In this document: piece by piece, positions 33,913 to 45,265 of the stretch
Position numbering within the stretch: the stretch's first letter is position 1
How the letters are laid out: the number at the start of each line of letters is the position of its first letter
Source: Triticum aestivum
Taxonomy: Eukaryota; Streptophyta; Magnoliopsida; Poales; Poaceae
DNA length: 64,000 bases
Assembly (NCBI RefSeq): GCF_018294505.1
Contig: NC_057808.1
Coordinates: 229,459,780-229,523,779 of the forward strand
Direction: 5' to 3'
Position numbers and translations under genes: made by a program
The notes under the pieces: generated by a model
Told to the model about the DNA's origin: nothing
Seen by the model: the letters and a program-made list of their open reading frames with translations, nothing else
Databases searched by the model: none

Positions 33913-34580
33913 CTAGGAGCCACTGCTGCTACTGGAGGAACTGCCGGCAGGGCCGGGGTCAGGCTTGATGCCCGCTGCCGCGCCATCCTGGCGGCCCCCT
34001 CCAGGGCAGCACTCCAGGCGGCGGCCTTCCTCGTCAAAGACCTTGAAGAACATCATGGAGGCACCATCGTACTCGAAGTGGATGGCGAGGTCCCCCTCCA
34101 CGCGGCAAGCGCAGGCGACCTCGCCACATCCACGAGTCATGAAGATCTTGCCCGGGGAGACGACCTCGACCTCCGCCCCCGTTGCCGGGGTGCTGCAACC
34201 ACAGCTCGAGCGGCCCTCTCAGCGGCATCTCCTCGGTGAAGAACTGCAGGAATTTGATCTATGAGCGTGGTGGCATCGCCGCCCACACCACGAGCTCGCG
34301 CGAGGAGCCCTCGGCATGAGTTCGCAGGCCAGCGGCACGTGCCACCACGGCCGTGACGCGAGTGGCACGGGGCGCTGCCTCCTCCTCCAGAGCCTCGCAC
34401 ATGGGCGTACAAGGGCAGCGGGTAGCCGGGAGGAGGCCGCTCGTACCAAGGCCTCGTCACTTTCCGCCTCACGTCGCCGTCGCGGGAGCAGCCCAACCTC
34501 TTCTTCGGCGGAAGTGGCCCCTGCTCTTCGCGAGGGATTTTCCCTTTCTCAGCGGCGGAGAATCCCCTTATCGGCGCCAT
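33913..34580 (-). pseudogene. Antisense ORF of element C with a B3-like C-terminal domain
   Basis: The start MAPIRGFSAAEKGKIPREEQ is at 34580 on the minus strand. The frame shifts once or twice around 34400-34160. In the last part, IKFLQFFTEEMPLRGPLEL (about 34262-34205) and then GDLAIHFEYDGASMMFFKVF (about 34105-34045) and EEGRRLECCP resemble the end of a plant B3 DNA-binding domain (GDxxxFxYDGxxxxxVKVFDExG). A short Ser-rich end follows, with a stop at 33913. The ORF is antisense to gag-pol, in the same relative place as the antisense ORF of element A. The B3 assignment is by eye and needs a profile search. Confidence 0.5.
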
Positions 34581-34921
34581 GAGTGTCACGGCAAGACGGC
34601 GAGGCGAGGAAGAAGAAGAAGCAGGCGGAGTGGAGAAGGATATGAGCAACGGGGGCTCCGCCCCCTCCTCATTTATAGCCAAAAGGAAGCCAACCGCCGG
34701 CCTCCACGATCGCAGGTAATGATGGTTTCTTTCTGCATGCAGGAGGGTCTCGTCAAGTCGAACGGTTGCCGAGGCAGCATGGGGAAGCGGAGACGCCCAT
34801 GTCCTGTCAATCGTCACGCGTCAATCAAGGCCGCAGGCGGTTGGGGCCCGTGGCGCTCCACACTTGCCCTTTGGCGTCGCCTCGAAGCCAAGTTCGAGCG
34901 CGCCTTGGGCCCGGGGGCTAC

Positions 34922-35734
34922 TGTCGGCGTTCTGGGACCGGGGGTGCCCAGACTTACCTGCCTGCGGCCCACGGCGTGGCTCCACCAACGGCCTGGTACG
35001 ACCCATCTTCAGTAGTGACAACCCAAGACCCTCGGGAGGCGGACGACACCAAGACCTCCCTGGGGGCAGTCTCACTAGGCTGGCTCTCGAGGGGCGGAGA
35101 TATCTATGCAAGGGACACCTCGTGAGGTTCACGTGACGTGAGCCATGACGACCAAGGCCAGGCAAGCGCCAGCGGGCACAGTGTACCAGTTCCCTCTTTG
35201 GTGCTCAAGAGGCAATCGCAGGCGAGGAGTCCCGAGTTATCATGCAAACATATCCATATCGGTGCAACAAGACCAATACCAGAAGGACGGCAAGACAAAG
35301 GTCATCGCAGAGCCCACAACAGCGTCACCACCAGAGCCTTTGGCAGGCGAAGACCACCTTTTGTCAGGATAGCTTGTACTAGTTGTCCCCCTTCAAACTT
35401 GGTCATTGTGGGATCCCTTCCCGCCTAACATTTGGGAAGAGGACCAGGGCCTCTATAAGTAGGATTGGCCACCACCATAGGAGGAGGACAAAAAATGAGC
35501 ACAAAAGGAAACGGGGACGGATCATTCAGATCATCCTTGCACACACAAGCTGGAGTAGGGTATTACACCATGCGGTGGCCCGAACCAGTATAAATCTCTG
35601 TGCCTCTTGTTCTTTGGGTTCATCGAGCTATGCCGTGGGATTGTTGAGCGAGCGAGCTAGTAAGGGAGAGAGTTCTTCGTGCGCATCCCAGAGTTTGAAC
35701 CTCACAAGGGTTTGCCGGAACCCAAAATCCGACA
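34922..35734 (+). repeat. 3' LTR of element C (813 bp)
   Basis: Starts TGTCGGCGTTCTGGGACC and ends AAATCCGACA, followed by the ATAGT duplication. TATAAG at 35454-35459. It lacks the 88 bases found at 20623-20710 of the 5' LTR (junction at 35550/35551) and has about 11 extra bases near 35285. Confidence 0.93.
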
Positions 35735-38364
35735 ATAGTGATCACGTCAAACATCTAAATATATAAGAATGTGCTACAAGTTTAGTAGATTACGATGTAT
35801 AAGCTGCAGTACTTAGCACTTACTTTATATAACGTAGTATCTCAGGACAGTTATTCAACACATACCAAACCATTTTGTCCAAATCTTTAGGTTTGTCGTC
35901 TTGTTGACTCTTCCGTGTAACTCGAACAGAACAATAAAAACATTGAGCCCGGGATTGTCTTCACCCACCTCTTTGCTAAGCTGATCAACTGTTTCAATGT
36001 ATTTTGAGCAAAATGTCAACGCTTCTGTAGCAATGTAGGCCTTTGCAATGGAACCCTTGGGTCTAGATCTGTTCCTAACATAGCCCTTGAAAGTGCCTAG
36101 CCGCCTGTCAATAGGGTACATCCAGCCATACTATACTGGACCTCTAAGTAGTGCCTCATCAGGTAAATGAACAGCCAAATGCACCATCACATCAAAGAAG
36201 GCTGGAGGATATATCTTCTCAAGGTCGCATAGGATAGTTGGTATCTTGTCTCTAAGACGCTCCAAAGCATCTATCCTGATATTTCTTTTGCAGAGTTCCC
36301 TGAAGAATTGTCCCAACTCTGCAACTGCTCTGTATAGGTCAGGGCGGGCCAATCCTCTAAGGATAACAGGTAAAACCCTTTGAAGTAGGACATGGCAGTC
36401 ATGAGTTTTCAACCCTTGTACCTTGTTTCCATCTGCACTGACTCTCCTTTCAGGGTTGGAAGCAAATCCATGTGAGAATCTCACACGTGATAGGACCTCG
36501 CAGAATTCTTTTCTTTTTACCTTGTCCAAGACGTACACAGCTGGTGCCATATCCCGTGGTTTACCTTCATCTTGCACCTGCAAATCTTGTCTGATACCCA
36601 GGTGTGTCCAATCAATCCTAGATTTTAAGGTATCTTTCATCTTTCCTTCAATGTTAAGAAGTGTGCCCATAATGTTGTCACATATTTTTTTTCCAGATGT
36701 GCATCACATCAAGATTATGCCACAGATCCAAATCTTTCCAATACTCCAAGTCCCACAAAGTAGACCTGCGGGTAAACAATAATCTCTCTTCTGCCCTGCC
36801 ATTCTTCCTTTTCTCGCTACCATTATCAGGATGGTTTCCTGGTGTAATATGCCTGGCCTTCTCTAATTCCACTTGCAACTCATCGGCGGTGAGCCTCTTT
36901 GGCGCATCACGGTTTTCATGCTTTGCATTGAACACATATCTTCGGTATTTTGTAGGACGCGGCTTTTCCTTGGCAAGGAAATGGTAGTGTCCAATGTAAC
37001 AAATCTTGCTAAGTATTGCGTATGACAGCGGATTCCTGTCACAGCGAACACATGCATTGTAACCATGTGTTGTTCGCCCTGACATAGTGCCCAAAGCCAG
37101 ATAATCATGGATGCACCAAATTATAACAGGCGCAGAAAAAAATCAGCTGGTGGGCTGCTATATAGGTCTCGAGTGAGAACACCCCTCCATAGCTGTTGAA
37201 GTTCCTCCACAAGAGGCTCCATGAATAAATCAAAATCCTTTCCAGTACTTTTTGGACCTGGGATGAGCAAGGCCAGCATGTAGTTTGATTCTTTGGTGCA
37301 AGCATTTGGAGGCATGTTGTAAGGGATAACAAGCACTGGCCACATGCTATATGTGGTGCTCTGGTGGCCAAATGGGTTAAATCCATCTGAAGCTAAGCCA
37401 AGTCTAATGTTTCTCGGGTCAGCAGCAAACTTTTTGTGTTTCTGATTGAAGTTTTTCCAGTCACTACCGTGAGATGGATGGCTCATTACATTCTGATCTC
37501 TGTACTCATGGTTCCTAGAATGACACAGTACATCCTCTCTTGTTTCAGCATCATGAAACAACCGCTGCAATCTTGGTATAATTGGAAAATGTCTCAGAAC
37601 ATTATGAGGAATCCTCTTCACAACATCACCATCTTTTCATCTTGATGATTTGCATTTTGGGCATCCACTTAAGTTGGCACAATCCTTCCGGAACAGAACA
37701 CAATTATTCTTACAAACAAGGATCATATCATATCCAATTCCAACTGCACAAAGGAAATTCTTCATTTTACTATAGGTGTGTGGCAGCTCTGACGCATCTG
37801 GGAAAGATTTGCAGAAAGCAGCCAACATTGCATTGAATGGTTTGTTGGTCATCCGCTCAGATGCCTTCACCTGAAGAAAGGTGACCATAACTGAGAATAC
37901 TGATAGCTTATTTCCTAGGGTGACAGCCACATTGCATTGTTCCAACATGCGGGCCCACCATTTTTCTTCTGCAGGTGAAAGTTCACAAAATGCACGAGCA
38001 TTTCGTAGCATTGTTTCAATGTTGGTCAAACTCACTGGCTCCACCACCACCTCCTCCTCTTGCACCTGAGCATCAAGCAGATCAAGATGGTGATCTGCTG
38101 CTTCCACATAGTCATTAATATTGACATTCACAACTTCACCATGATGAACCCACCTAGTATATGTGACTGACATCCCATACAAGTGTAGATGATTTTGCAC
38201 AGTTGACTGGGGTCTTGTAACCGAATTCATACAACTGCTACACGGGAGAGCACCTCTGATTTCGGACCACCGTACTCAGCTCTGATAAAGTTCATGAAGT
38301 TTTCAACCCCTTCGACATATGCAGCGGAGAATCTTTGAGCATAAGTTATCCAAGTCTTGTCCAT
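35735..38364 (-). pseudogene. CACTA (En/Spm-type) transposase, N-terminal and central part
   Basis: The start MDKTWITYAQRFSAAYVEGV at 38364 fits the transposase-associated domain (PF13963), which ends with LPCSSCMNS and HLHLYGM. The tnp2 domain (PF02992) follows at about 37690-36690 (NVLRHFPIIPRLQRLFHDAE, LGLASDGFNPFG), then DUF4218 at 36670-35855 (MVHLAVHLPDEALLRGPV, YPIDRRLGTFKGYVRNRSRP). Damage includes a frameshift near 38275, TGA at 37637-37639, a shift at the A run near 37138, another near 36692, and TAG at 36131-36133. Element C interrupts it at 35734. No CACTA terminal repeats could be placed with confidence on either side. Confidence 0.9.
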
Positions 38365-39250
38365 CTATTAGACATACAAATTAGTTCTTCTACTAGATAT
38401 TACAGGAAAAACATATATGCTTTTTTATGAAGCCCAAAAAAAAGACCTAGGTTGATGTCTAAAGCTATGGCAAGATATTTGGACAAGCAGATCTAAGTAA
38501 CAAAATATATGTAAAGCTAATTCAGCAAACAGATTTGAGTGCTAAATTATGGCAGGCTGTTTCAGCAGCCAATGAGGCCGAGCACACAGCCATCAAAGGC
38601 CTTCTCCGCAACAAAGATCGAGTATAAAACGGTGTAGAGCTATTTCACCTAACAGATTGGCTACTAGACCATGGCGATCTATGTCACCATAAATATATGG
38701 CAGGATATTTTAGCAACTAATCGGGCTTGGCATGCCATCTTAGCTAAGCAGATTGAGTGCAGAACAGGGCAAGGAAGCTTCTTAAGCAGAGCATATTGAC
38801 TGTAAACTTCTTCGGCAAATAGTTAGATTAACAACGTCTATCAGCTAACATTCAGCGCTACACCGACATGCACGGACCCTCAGTCTAGAATGCGCGTACC
38901 GTGGGAGAAGCTGACTGCTGTGCGTATCCACAAAAACGTCACCAGCGGTGGCGGCGCTGACCACCGTGCGTCTCCACACGAAAGTCGCCAGCAGTGGCAG
39001 CGTGGCTAGAGGACGACAGTCTACGAGAGCGTACTTTGGGAGCGAGAGGATCGCCGTGCGTCCCCTAGATGAACCGCGGCGCCGACGTATCGCCGCGGCG
39101 GGGAGGGCAGCTTTGGCGCAGCGAATGGAGTGGAGGGGGCCGGGGGGAGGGGGTTTAGGGAATATTTTTGGCTAGTTGGCCGAAGGGCAGATGAATTTGG
39201 GATTTGGGGGGAATTTTTGGTGGCGATTTTCGCGCGGTGAGCGGGGGGAG
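38365..39250. other. Upstream region of the transposase; 46-bp tandem duplication
   Basis: No coding signal. Near 38911-38999 the unit GCTGACTGCTGTGCGTATCC...CAGCGGTGGCGGC is repeated as GCTGACCACCGTGCGTCTCC...CAGCAGTGGCAGC. This is probably 5' leader and subterminal DNA of the CACTA element. 39160-39250 is G-rich. Confidence 0.5.
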
Positions 39251-39254
39251 TTTG

Positions 39255-39480
39255 GCGCATGGTCGGTTTCTCCAAGTGCAGTCCCACGTGTCAGTGAAGA
39301 GGCAAGCCAAAGCGCGGTCTGTTTGCGTGAGCCATGTGCAGGACCGACCATGTGTGAGGTGCAATGCTACCGCGACAGGCGTGCTGTGAGTGTACCGCCT
39401 TTTTTCCTTTTAAACTTGGTACTTTGCCCCTCAAAAAAACTTGATGCTTCGCGCGATCCATTGATACTACTACTAGTAAT
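39255..39480 (+). repeat. Dispersed unrecognised module, copy M1
   Basis: Contains GCAGTCCCACGTGTCAGTGA, GTGTGAGGTGCAATGCTACC, GTACCGCCTTTTTTCC and TTCGCGCGATCCATTGATAC in this order. Related pieces recur at about 40735-40830 plus 41275-41340, 43080-43215, 44490-44645, 45740-45820 and 46035-46235. No ORF is common to the copies. Confidence 0.5.
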
Positions 39481-40000
39481 CTGGTAATCCTATCTTATCT
39501 CGCGCGATATGCTGGGAGGTTGGCTTAGTTGGTATTTTTAGGACGAGTAATTACACCTACGTAATCCCAGTTACGTAATTAACGTAATGTGAAACATGTG
39601 AGCTGTTGATTGTAGAATGGGGGAGGAAGGGCCCACCACCATGAAAATCAGGGGGGAGAGAGAGAGGCAATTTATGTTAACCCTTTCGTAGGTTCCCATA
39701 GATGTAGAAAGATGTGAAATGCGTCAATGTGTAGTGGACGTACTACTGCAGTGCCTAAGATAAATTGTGTATGTATACCCTATGTGTTTATTTACTTTGC
39801 CTGTTAGCTTTGTCTCGGGTTAAACCTTCTAAGTTATACACACAAAAACGAATCATCATTCCATACACTCCTACAATATATCTTACTATTATTTTGAAAG
39901 TTCATATACACCGGACGAGATTAATGCAAACACGGCAGTTTTTCATTACATTTCGAACTTTTATATGACAGTAAAATAAAAGAAACCCGACCCTAAACCT
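39481..40000. other. No gene recognised
   Basis: AT-rich DNA with only short frames. GTAATTACACCTACGTAATC near 39548 is a small imperfect palindrome-rich stretch. Nothing else stands out. Confidence 0.6.
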
Positions 40001-40167
40001 ATTCTACGGCGGCGACTGACGTCCTCCATCTATGATCTCCATGTACGGGGGCGGGGTTCCAGACCCATGAAGTGGAGGTGCGGTCTCCGGCAAGGAAGAG
40101 TAGAACACGAGAGACGGACCGGCCAGTTGGCACACCAAGCCCTGCCGCCTCCCATGCCCTACTCATC

Positions 40168-40500
40168 CTAGGAGGAGTCCCCGACCTCGGCGGTGTCGGT
40201 GGATGTGAGGTCGATGATGATGGACATGGACGGTCTGTCGCTTCACCTACCACATGCACCACCGAACTTTGGACGGCGGCAAGCAGGACGTGTGGCTGAC
40301 AGTGCTCCCGTCGTCGGCTGCCACCATGGCCACCGCTTGTGTGGCCGCGTCCTCGTCCGACTACGCTGCTATTGCATCGCGAGCAGTGACTTGAGCGAGG
40401 GCGGCGACCTCGAGCTTCATCCCCCAAGACAAGCTTCCCCGCAGAGCGTTCGCGCTCGCGGTCTTGGCAGATGTGGTGCCAGGTAGCAGGATGATGCGCT
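40168..40500 (-). pseudogene. Small hypothetical protein relic ending in an IIIDLTS motif
   Basis: On the minus strand the last frame reads SDRPSMSIIIDLTSTDTAEV and GDSS before TAG (40168-40170). Upstream, LPPSK and then FGGACGR appear in different frames, with a TGA just before SDRP, so at least one frameshift and one stop are present. IIIDLTS fits a SUMO-interaction type motif, but in a relic this means little. The family is not recognised. Confidence 0.3.
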
Positions 40501-41477
40501 ATGGTGTGGAGTTTAGCTGGGCGTTGCCACTTTAAGTAGCGCATTTCGGTAAGGCCAAGCATCCGGGTGCGTCATTAAGTCACCGGAGTTGGTTCCTTGG
40601 GCACTGAGCCTCTTAATGACAGCATACGGATGGACGGTGTGAATGCGGGCAACTGGCGCTAGCTGGGAATGCACTGCACGACGGCGTGAGGGACGAGGGC
40701 TTTTGGTGTGCCAGGCTAGTCAGCTGCGGTCGTGGCAACGTTGGAGATGCCCTTTGCTCACATGCGATCCCCACATGTCATTGAAAAAGCAAGACGACCC
40801 GGCATGGTCTCAGGTCCTGGGGATGCAGTTGGCCGCGCTACAACACTCCACAGACGCGTCATGTTGCGCGCGCACTTCGGCGCCCCGTGCATCCTCGACG
40901 AGCCGGGTGTTGATCTGCTGGTCGTGCCATAGCGCTAACGCCACCCTCGGCACACTGAAGCCGACCGTGTCCAGCGATGATGAGCGTGTCGCTCACCACG
41001 GTCGCCATGTCCAGAGGCGGTGCGGGAGCTGCACCACGTTGCTGGCCCCCACAACCCACATGAACGGTTGCCAGTGGCGAGGAGGTCATGGGCCAGCTCC
41101 TCCATTAGACTAGTCTGCGCCACGTCGTCCCAACAGGTGTGCCCCACATGTTGGTTTCCCTGTTTTCCCGGCCAAATTCGAGCGTTAGTGCTCCGCATTG
41201 CGCATTAGGCGCAGAACATGTGGTTTTTATGCCCTGGTTCAAATGTGGTACAGTACCAAGTTGTTACTCTAGCCCCAAGTGTGGTGGTTTTTGGTACAGT
41301 ACCACCCTTTTCCTTTTAAACTAGTGAAGCATAGCACTTGATTAAGTAGCCGGATGGTGTGCTAATGTAGGTGTCCGACTGTTTGAAGGAATAATTGAGG
41401 TGTGCCCGGTCCGTGCCCGCATTTAGGGGTCCAACTTACCATGTTTCGGCAATAGTAACTATACTAGTCCCTACGTA
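40501..41477. other. Intergenic DNA with a split copy of the dispersed module (M2)
   Basis: CTCACATGCGATCCCCACAT (about 40757) and GTACCACCCTTTTCCTTTTA (about 41300) match two parts of the module at 39255-39480; the DNA between seems inserted. No gene is recognised. Confidence 0.45.
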
Positions 41478-41724
41478 GTCCCTCTGTTTTTATTTACTCC
41501 ACATTTTAGCTTTGCTCAAAGTTAAACTTTGACAAAGTTTATAGACAGAAATAATAACATATACAATAACAAATCAATACCATTAGATTCATTATTGAAT
41601 ATACTTTCACATCATATAGATTTGCTATTGTAAATGTTCATATTTTTTCTATAAGTTTGGTCAAATTTTATGAAGTTTGACTTCAGTCAAACCTAATATG
41701 CAGAGTAAATAAAAACGGAGGGAG
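41478..41724. mobile_element. Stowaway-type MITE (247 bp)
   Basis: Ends are GTCCCTCTGTTTTTATTTAC and the complement of CTCCCTCCGTTTTTATTTAC; TA flanks both sides (41476-41477, 41725-41726). The interior shows the TTGACAAAGTTTATAGAC and GGTCAAATTTTATGAAGTTT stretches usual in Triticeae Stowaways of this size. Confidence 0.9.
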
Positions 41725-42734
41725 TATCTTACTCCCTGACCAAGACGGAAGAGAAAACGAGACAGCTTATTGTTTATTTGAGCTGTTCAAGTATAATCAT
41801 GTGGCGTTGCTTATTTCTCATTCCTCTCCAACCCTCTTCTCCATCGATCATGCTGCCCTCCGGTCGAGTCCATCCTCCCGCATGCCTCATTTGAACATTC
41901 TGCCGAGTATCATTCGCATGTGGGCCTAGACCATGCTTGTATTTCCAATGTTGTAATTTGTCCGGCATGCATACAGACAAACATGTCGTTTAAATTTTCA
42001 CTTTGCCTCCACTACGTGTCGCTTCCCGTCTTAGTTTTGACATCCCATTCGGTTCATGCCTCGACACATCTTGACGAGATCGATTGATGTTAAGAGATCA
42101 ATTGCGTGTCATGCAAGGAGATAAAGGTTTGGTCTGTTTCTATGATAGAAATGACCCGCAGGGGGGGTCTGTGGGGATCAGAGTGAGTATATTGTACGTT
42201 CATAAGAGAAACGAATGTACTGTACCCACCCTAGTCCTCTTTTAATCGATCTCCGGACCCCGAGATGAAACCGAGAGAGAATGAGTGGGTGCATGTGTGA
42301 TACCTAAGGCGGATTCAAAATTTTGAACCGGTGATCATAGCATCAGCAAATCATATATAAAGGGTATTCAATGTTCGGTTCGCTTTTGAACGAACAATAT
42401 ACACCCTCCGATCCTTTCTAGTTTACATATAAGTTTTATGTGTAGTTAAAGTATCTCTACTTTGATCAAACTTAGAGAAAAAGTATCAACATTCAACAAC
42501 GCCCAATCAATATTGTTAGATTCGTACGTACTCCTAGATTTGTATTCAAACAGAGATGGTTTCCAATTTGTTTTCAAACACCTAAACGTGCTTGTTCTCG
42601 CGCATGCTCTTCCTACTAGGATTTCGCCACGTATAGCCAGTCCAATAGTAACTTTTTTAAGCTCCCTGTCCAATAGTACTAGTGGAGTACTGACAACATC
42701 TGCAGTAGAGTATGCAGTGCTCATAGTACTAGTA

Positions 42735-42860
42735 CTCCCTCCTTCCATTTATATAGGGCCTAATGCGTTTTTCAAAACCGCCTTTGACTATTGACAAGAT
42801 TAATAGTACATGAGATCCTCTGACATAGGTATTAGGTCCTGTATAGATGGAAGGAGGGAG
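42735..42860. mobile_element. Stowaway-type MITE (126 bp)
   Basis: TIRs CTCCCTCCTTCCATTTATAT and its near complement (TATAGATGGAAGGAGGGAG); TA at 42733-42734 and 42861-42862. A single related end (ACACCCTCCGATCCTTTCTA) at about 42401 looks like half of another MITE. Confidence 0.88.
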
Positions 42861-43007
42861 TAGTAGTGGAGGTGGATCCACTGATGTAGGTATCCCTACC
42901 TTACCCTGCCTTTCGGTCACTGACTGGCGGGCCCCAAGCTTGCTAGGCCCCGCATGTCAGTTACTCAATGGGTTCGGCCACGTTAGGGGATCCTCATCCG
43001 TAGTATA

Positions 43008-43047
43008 CTCCCTCTGTTTTTATTTACTCCGCATAAAACGGAGGGAG
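43008..43047. mobile_element. 40-bp Stowaway deletion derivative
   Basis: CTCCCTCTGTTTTTATTTAC at the left and AAAACGGAGGGAG at the right, with only a few bases between. TA at 43006-43007 and 43048-43049. The left end matches the 247-bp MITE at 41478, so this is an internally deleted relative. Confidence 0.75.
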
Positions 43048-43058
43048 TAGTAGTATAA

Positions 43059-44209
43059 ATGAAGCGGGCGGGGGAGGGGGAGGGACGTCGGTTTGCTCTC
43101 AACTGCGGTCCCACAAGCAAGCGAAAACGCAAGACGAAGCATGTTCCATTCGGTGAGCGACGTGGAGGGTCCAATGTGCCGGGGTGCAACGCGAACGCGA
43201 CAAGAGTGATGTACAGTCAAAACCGATTGACCGGTCGTCACCGGAACCACTATTCACACCAGAACCTTCGCTGCTCGGCCTACGCCACCCACTGCCTCAA
43301 AAGCACACCTCCACTCCAGCCCATTCCCCCACCTTTCGATCCCCTAGCCCGCATCAAACATCCCCTAGTTCGCTGGAAAGCCATAGTGCGCCACAAGATC
43401 ATGTACTACAAGATGCTAATGCTGGAGCGCCGCGCAGAAATCGCGGCGATGGTCGGCGCCACAAACCTCCGTTCCCAAGCTCGCTTTGCGGCGGGCAAAT
43501 CCCCGAGGTTTTTGGAGCCAAGCTCCGAGGAGGAGGAAGCCGATCCAATGTTCATAGCGGAGGTCATGGCGTAGAAGGCCCCGATGCGTATGAGACGATG
43601 GACGTCGACTTCATGCCGGCGTCTGGGTCCCCCATGGTGCAGGCGGACCAGTGGTTCAACCTGGCGAAACTAAAGGAGGACCGGGAGGCGGAGGCTGAAC
43701 ACGACGCGGAGTGCGCATGCCGCTGCCATCGAGGCCCTCCTACAAGACGAACTGGATGTCGTGGATGTGAACCGAGCGGCGGAGGCTCAACTTGACGTGG
43801 AGCGCGCGGATGCGCTGCCATCGAGGCCCTCCTGCAGGCAGAACCGAACGTCGTGGACTTGAATCGGGCGGTGGAGGCTCAAGTCGACGCGGAGCGCGCG
43901 GATGCCACTGCAATCGAGGCCCTCCTGCAGGCGGAACCAGACGTCCTGGACTTGAACCGGGCAGCCGAGGCTCAACTCGACGTGGAGCGCGCGGATGCCG
44001 CTGCCATCGAGGCCCTCCTGCACGCGGAACCGAACGTCCTGGACTTGAACCGGGCGGTGCTCTTGTCCGTGCAGAGCACCCGCACTGTCCGCATGAACGA
44101 GTAGCTGGAGGCCAAGGACAAACACAATGCGGAGGCACACGTTGGCAGCTATGGCTAGTTCGCGCCGGCATCCAAAGACGACGAGGTCATCTCATTCCGC
44201 GAGCAGTGA
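43059..44209 (+). pseudogene. Hypothetical gene with a 31-residue (93-bp) tandem repeat, frameshifted
   Basis: The first frame (43059-43574) is basic at its start. It contains HPLVRWKAIVRHKIMYYKML and ends FLEPSSEEEEADPMFIAEVM. The continuation lies in another frame (AYETMDVDFMPASGSPMVQA, 43588-43650). From 43782 a 93-bp unit repeats: GAGGCTCAA begins at 43782, 43874 and 43967. Each unit encodes AEAQLDVERADAAAIEALL followed by a QAEPNVLDLNR-type segment, predicted helical. The first spacing is 92, a one-base loss after GCGGATGC near 43812. Stops at 44102 and about 44156 precede a final ASKDDEVISFREQ ending at 44209. I do not recognise the family. Confidence 0.5.
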
Positions 44210-45265
44210 TAGTTTTTCTTTATGTTGATGTTTTTAGGGATCTTTTGCTGTGTAAAAACATATATTTATGCAAGTCGCCTGACTTTCATCATTTGGGCCA
44301 GTCGACCATTTCAGGCGGTTGGATGAATATCCTATGTGTCCTAACCCTTCTTCCTCACATCTTCTTCCCCAACAGACCACCGCACAGGCCATACGGATCT
44401 TCCCCAACATGCGGTTGGATAAACATACTGTATGAACAAAAATTATGTGTCAGCGGTAGGATGGCTGAGTTTGGTTTGATCACATGCGGTAGCAGGTTTC
44501 AGTGAGGGTCCGTTCCCTTGGTTGGGTTTGCAGCATGCAAGAGCGACCATGGCGTGCAGGAGCAACTGTGTGAGGGTGCGGTGCGACCGCAACAGCCGTG
44601 CACAAGTGTACCTCCTTTTCATTTTGAAAACTTTGGGTAAGCTTGGCAAAAATGTGTGGTGAAGTATGTCAATGCAAGGCCTAGACCCAAACAGGATACA
44701 AGTACGTACGTAGGAGTACTACTTGTATTAGAAAAGAAAGGCGGGGTTTTCCGTCGCGGGATTGATCGATATAGATCCTTGTTTGACGTGTCAATTAATG
44801 CGTATTTTTTCTCCAACGCCCAAAGAGCTAACCATCTCACTCCTCATCGCTTGATTAATGCAGCGCAATGTAAACCAACCTTCTCACTTCCGCATGCATG
44901 CAAGGGTATATTAATGTCCTTGGTTGCTAGTACGAGGCAAACCCCATCAATTTTGCCTCGATTAGTGTTAGTGGCCTTCTGCAAATTGTAATTTTGATAT
45001 ACTAGCCTTGTACAAAAAATGGAGGTAGTAACTATTTGACTTCCTTCCCCATTGCGATGACGTCGACGATATCTCGAACGTTGTGGTTTGGCAAAGTGCG
45101 TTCGACGGAGAACACCATTGAGGGAGACCACGATAAGTCGTTCGCAAGTGTCGCCAGCAAGATGAGACAACCACCTTATTTGCATCCAGGAAGTCCGTTG
45201 AACCAAAGGATGCCTAAATGTACTAGTACTACACAATAGCGTCGTCCATCCAACTTAGTGCGGTA
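44210..45265. other. Intergenic DNA, includes dispersed module copy M4
   Basis: At 44490-44645 GTGTGAGGGTGCGGTGCGAC and GTGTACCTCCTTTTCATTTT parallel the M1 module. No gene is recognised in 44646-45265; the minus-strand frame 45236-44844 looks random. Confidence 0.45.

Larger units (their letters stand above)
20004..35734 (+). mobile_element. Complete but non-autonomous Ty3/gypsy element C, with element A nested inside
   Basis: The LTRs are 20004-20893 and 34922-35734. A 5-base duplication ATAGT lies at 19999-20003 and 35735-35739. The first LTR is followed by TTTGGCGCGCCAGGTAGGGG, a PBS-like site. Plus-strand content is gag (split by element A), an aspartic protease and a strongly deleted reverse transcriptase remnant. 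RNase H and integrase are missing. A minus-strand ORF with a B3-like domain occupies the region before the 3' LTR. Without element A it would be about 7.3 kb. It landed in an exon of a CACTA transposase gene. Confidence 0.93.

Noticed and set aside
33616..34239. 207-codon plus-strand frame in element C
   Set aside because: Overlaps the better antisense ORF; Ala/Arg-rich GC-driven frame.
34353..35015. 220-codon plus-strand frame
   Set aside because: Shadow of the antisense B3-like ORF and of the 3' LTR start in GC-rich DNA; no recognisable motif.
39720..39740. CACTA terminus (GTGTAGTG) of the transposase element
   Set aside because: No matching inverted end was found on the left side and the usual CACTACAAGAAA-type continuation is missing.
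39999..40562. 187-codon minus-strand frame
   Set aside because: The more plausible relic is in another frame (ending IIIDLTS at 40168); this frame is Ser/Arg/Pro-rich and featureless.
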